The notes under the pieces are model-generated. The model saw nothing but the letters and a program-made list of their open reading frames with translations. It was not told the origin of the DNA and did no database searches. A program made the translations under genes and the position numbers. Shown one piece after another: positions 5,193 through 5,329 of a DNA stretch of 5,329 bases (positions within the stretch are counted from its first letter, which is position 1; each line of letters opens with the position of its first letter). Origin of the DNA: Collinsella sp. (GTDB lineage Bacteria > Actinomycetota > Coriobacteriia > Coriobacteriales > Coriobacteriaceae). The DNA lies in contig JAUMNV010000210.1 of NCBI GenBank assembly GCA_031295725.1, forward strand, positions 1 to 5,329. Direction: 5' to 3'.

Positions 5193-5329
5193 TATGCATT
5201 CACGACCTTTCCGGTTTCGCGATCGAGTTTTTGCGAGACGACGCGACTGACGCCGTCGGCTTGCATCGAGACGCCATAGAGGACGTCAGCGTCCTCCATA
5301 GTACGGCGCTGATGCGAAATGACCAAGAG
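5192..5329 (-). CDS. smc: Chromosome segregation protein Smc, C-terminal end (partial)
   Basis: Forty-five C-terminal codons plus the TAA stop (5194-5192) are present; the rest lies beyond the window. The peptide reads LLVISHQRRTMEDADVLYGV followed by SMQADGVSRVVSQKLD. This is the end of the SMC ATPase head, with the switch histidine in SHQRRTME and the family-typical LYGVxMQxxGVS sequence. Smc forms the condensin-like complex with ScpA and ScpB that organises replicated chromosomes. The TAATG junction joins it to ftsY, matching the smc-ftsY order common in Gram-positive bacteria and supporting one operon. Too short to assess the coiled coil or hinge. Confidence 0.92.
   Translation of the reverse strand, partial: LLVISHQRRTMEDADVLYGVSMQADGVSRVVSQKLDRETGKVVNA

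Noticed and set aside
3921..5279. A 452-codon open frame on the plus strand across ffh and ftsY
   Set aside because: It is antisense to two clearly identified SRP GTPases, with no ribosome site or family signature.

Overview
The window looks like core chromosome from a high-GC anaerobic actinobacterium. GC-rich codon use, strong AGGAGG-type ribosome sites, a smc-ftsY-ffh cluster and a DUF134/NifX-type protein fit Coriobacteriia, with a Collinsella-like gut organism as my best guess. That placement is recalled from protein similarity and was not computed.

Layout. Bases 1-203 (minus) hold the N-terminal part of a TrmH/SpoU-family RNA methyltransferase. Bases 313-1689 (minus) hold a compact thyA-folA operon, with the folA ribosome site overlapping the thyA stop codon. 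A 218-bp divergent intergenic region (1690-1907) carries a thyA promoter with an 18-bp dyad over its -35. It also carries two copies of a CTGACATATG-type palindrome spaced 53 bp apart in front of a plus-strand gene. That gene (1908-2672) encodes a 254-aa fusion of a DUF134 helix-turn-helix domain and a NifX/dinitrogenase-cofactor-type domain, ending in a tail dense in His and Cys. It converges on a minus-strand operon, smc (3' end only), ftsY and ffh (5329 down to 2789), which ends at a strong hairpin at 2729-2768.

How the genes work together. ThyA makes dTMP and releases dihydrofolate, which FolA reduces back to tetrahydrofolate; joint transcription matches supply to demand. FtsY and Ffh are the receptor and the protein subunit of the signal recognition particle, two related GTPases that dock to deliver nascent membrane proteins. 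Smc (chromosome organisation) is joined to ftsY by a 1-nt stop/start overlap. The DUF134-NifX protein is the least understood gene. Its operators, a consensus internal ribosome site exactly at the domain boundary and its metal-binding-type tail suggest a self-regulated metal- or redox-responsive protein that may be made in two forms.

No tRNA, rRNA, CRISPR array, insertion sequence or prophage gene was seen. The most interesting part is 1825-2672; the rest is conventional housekeeping sequence.
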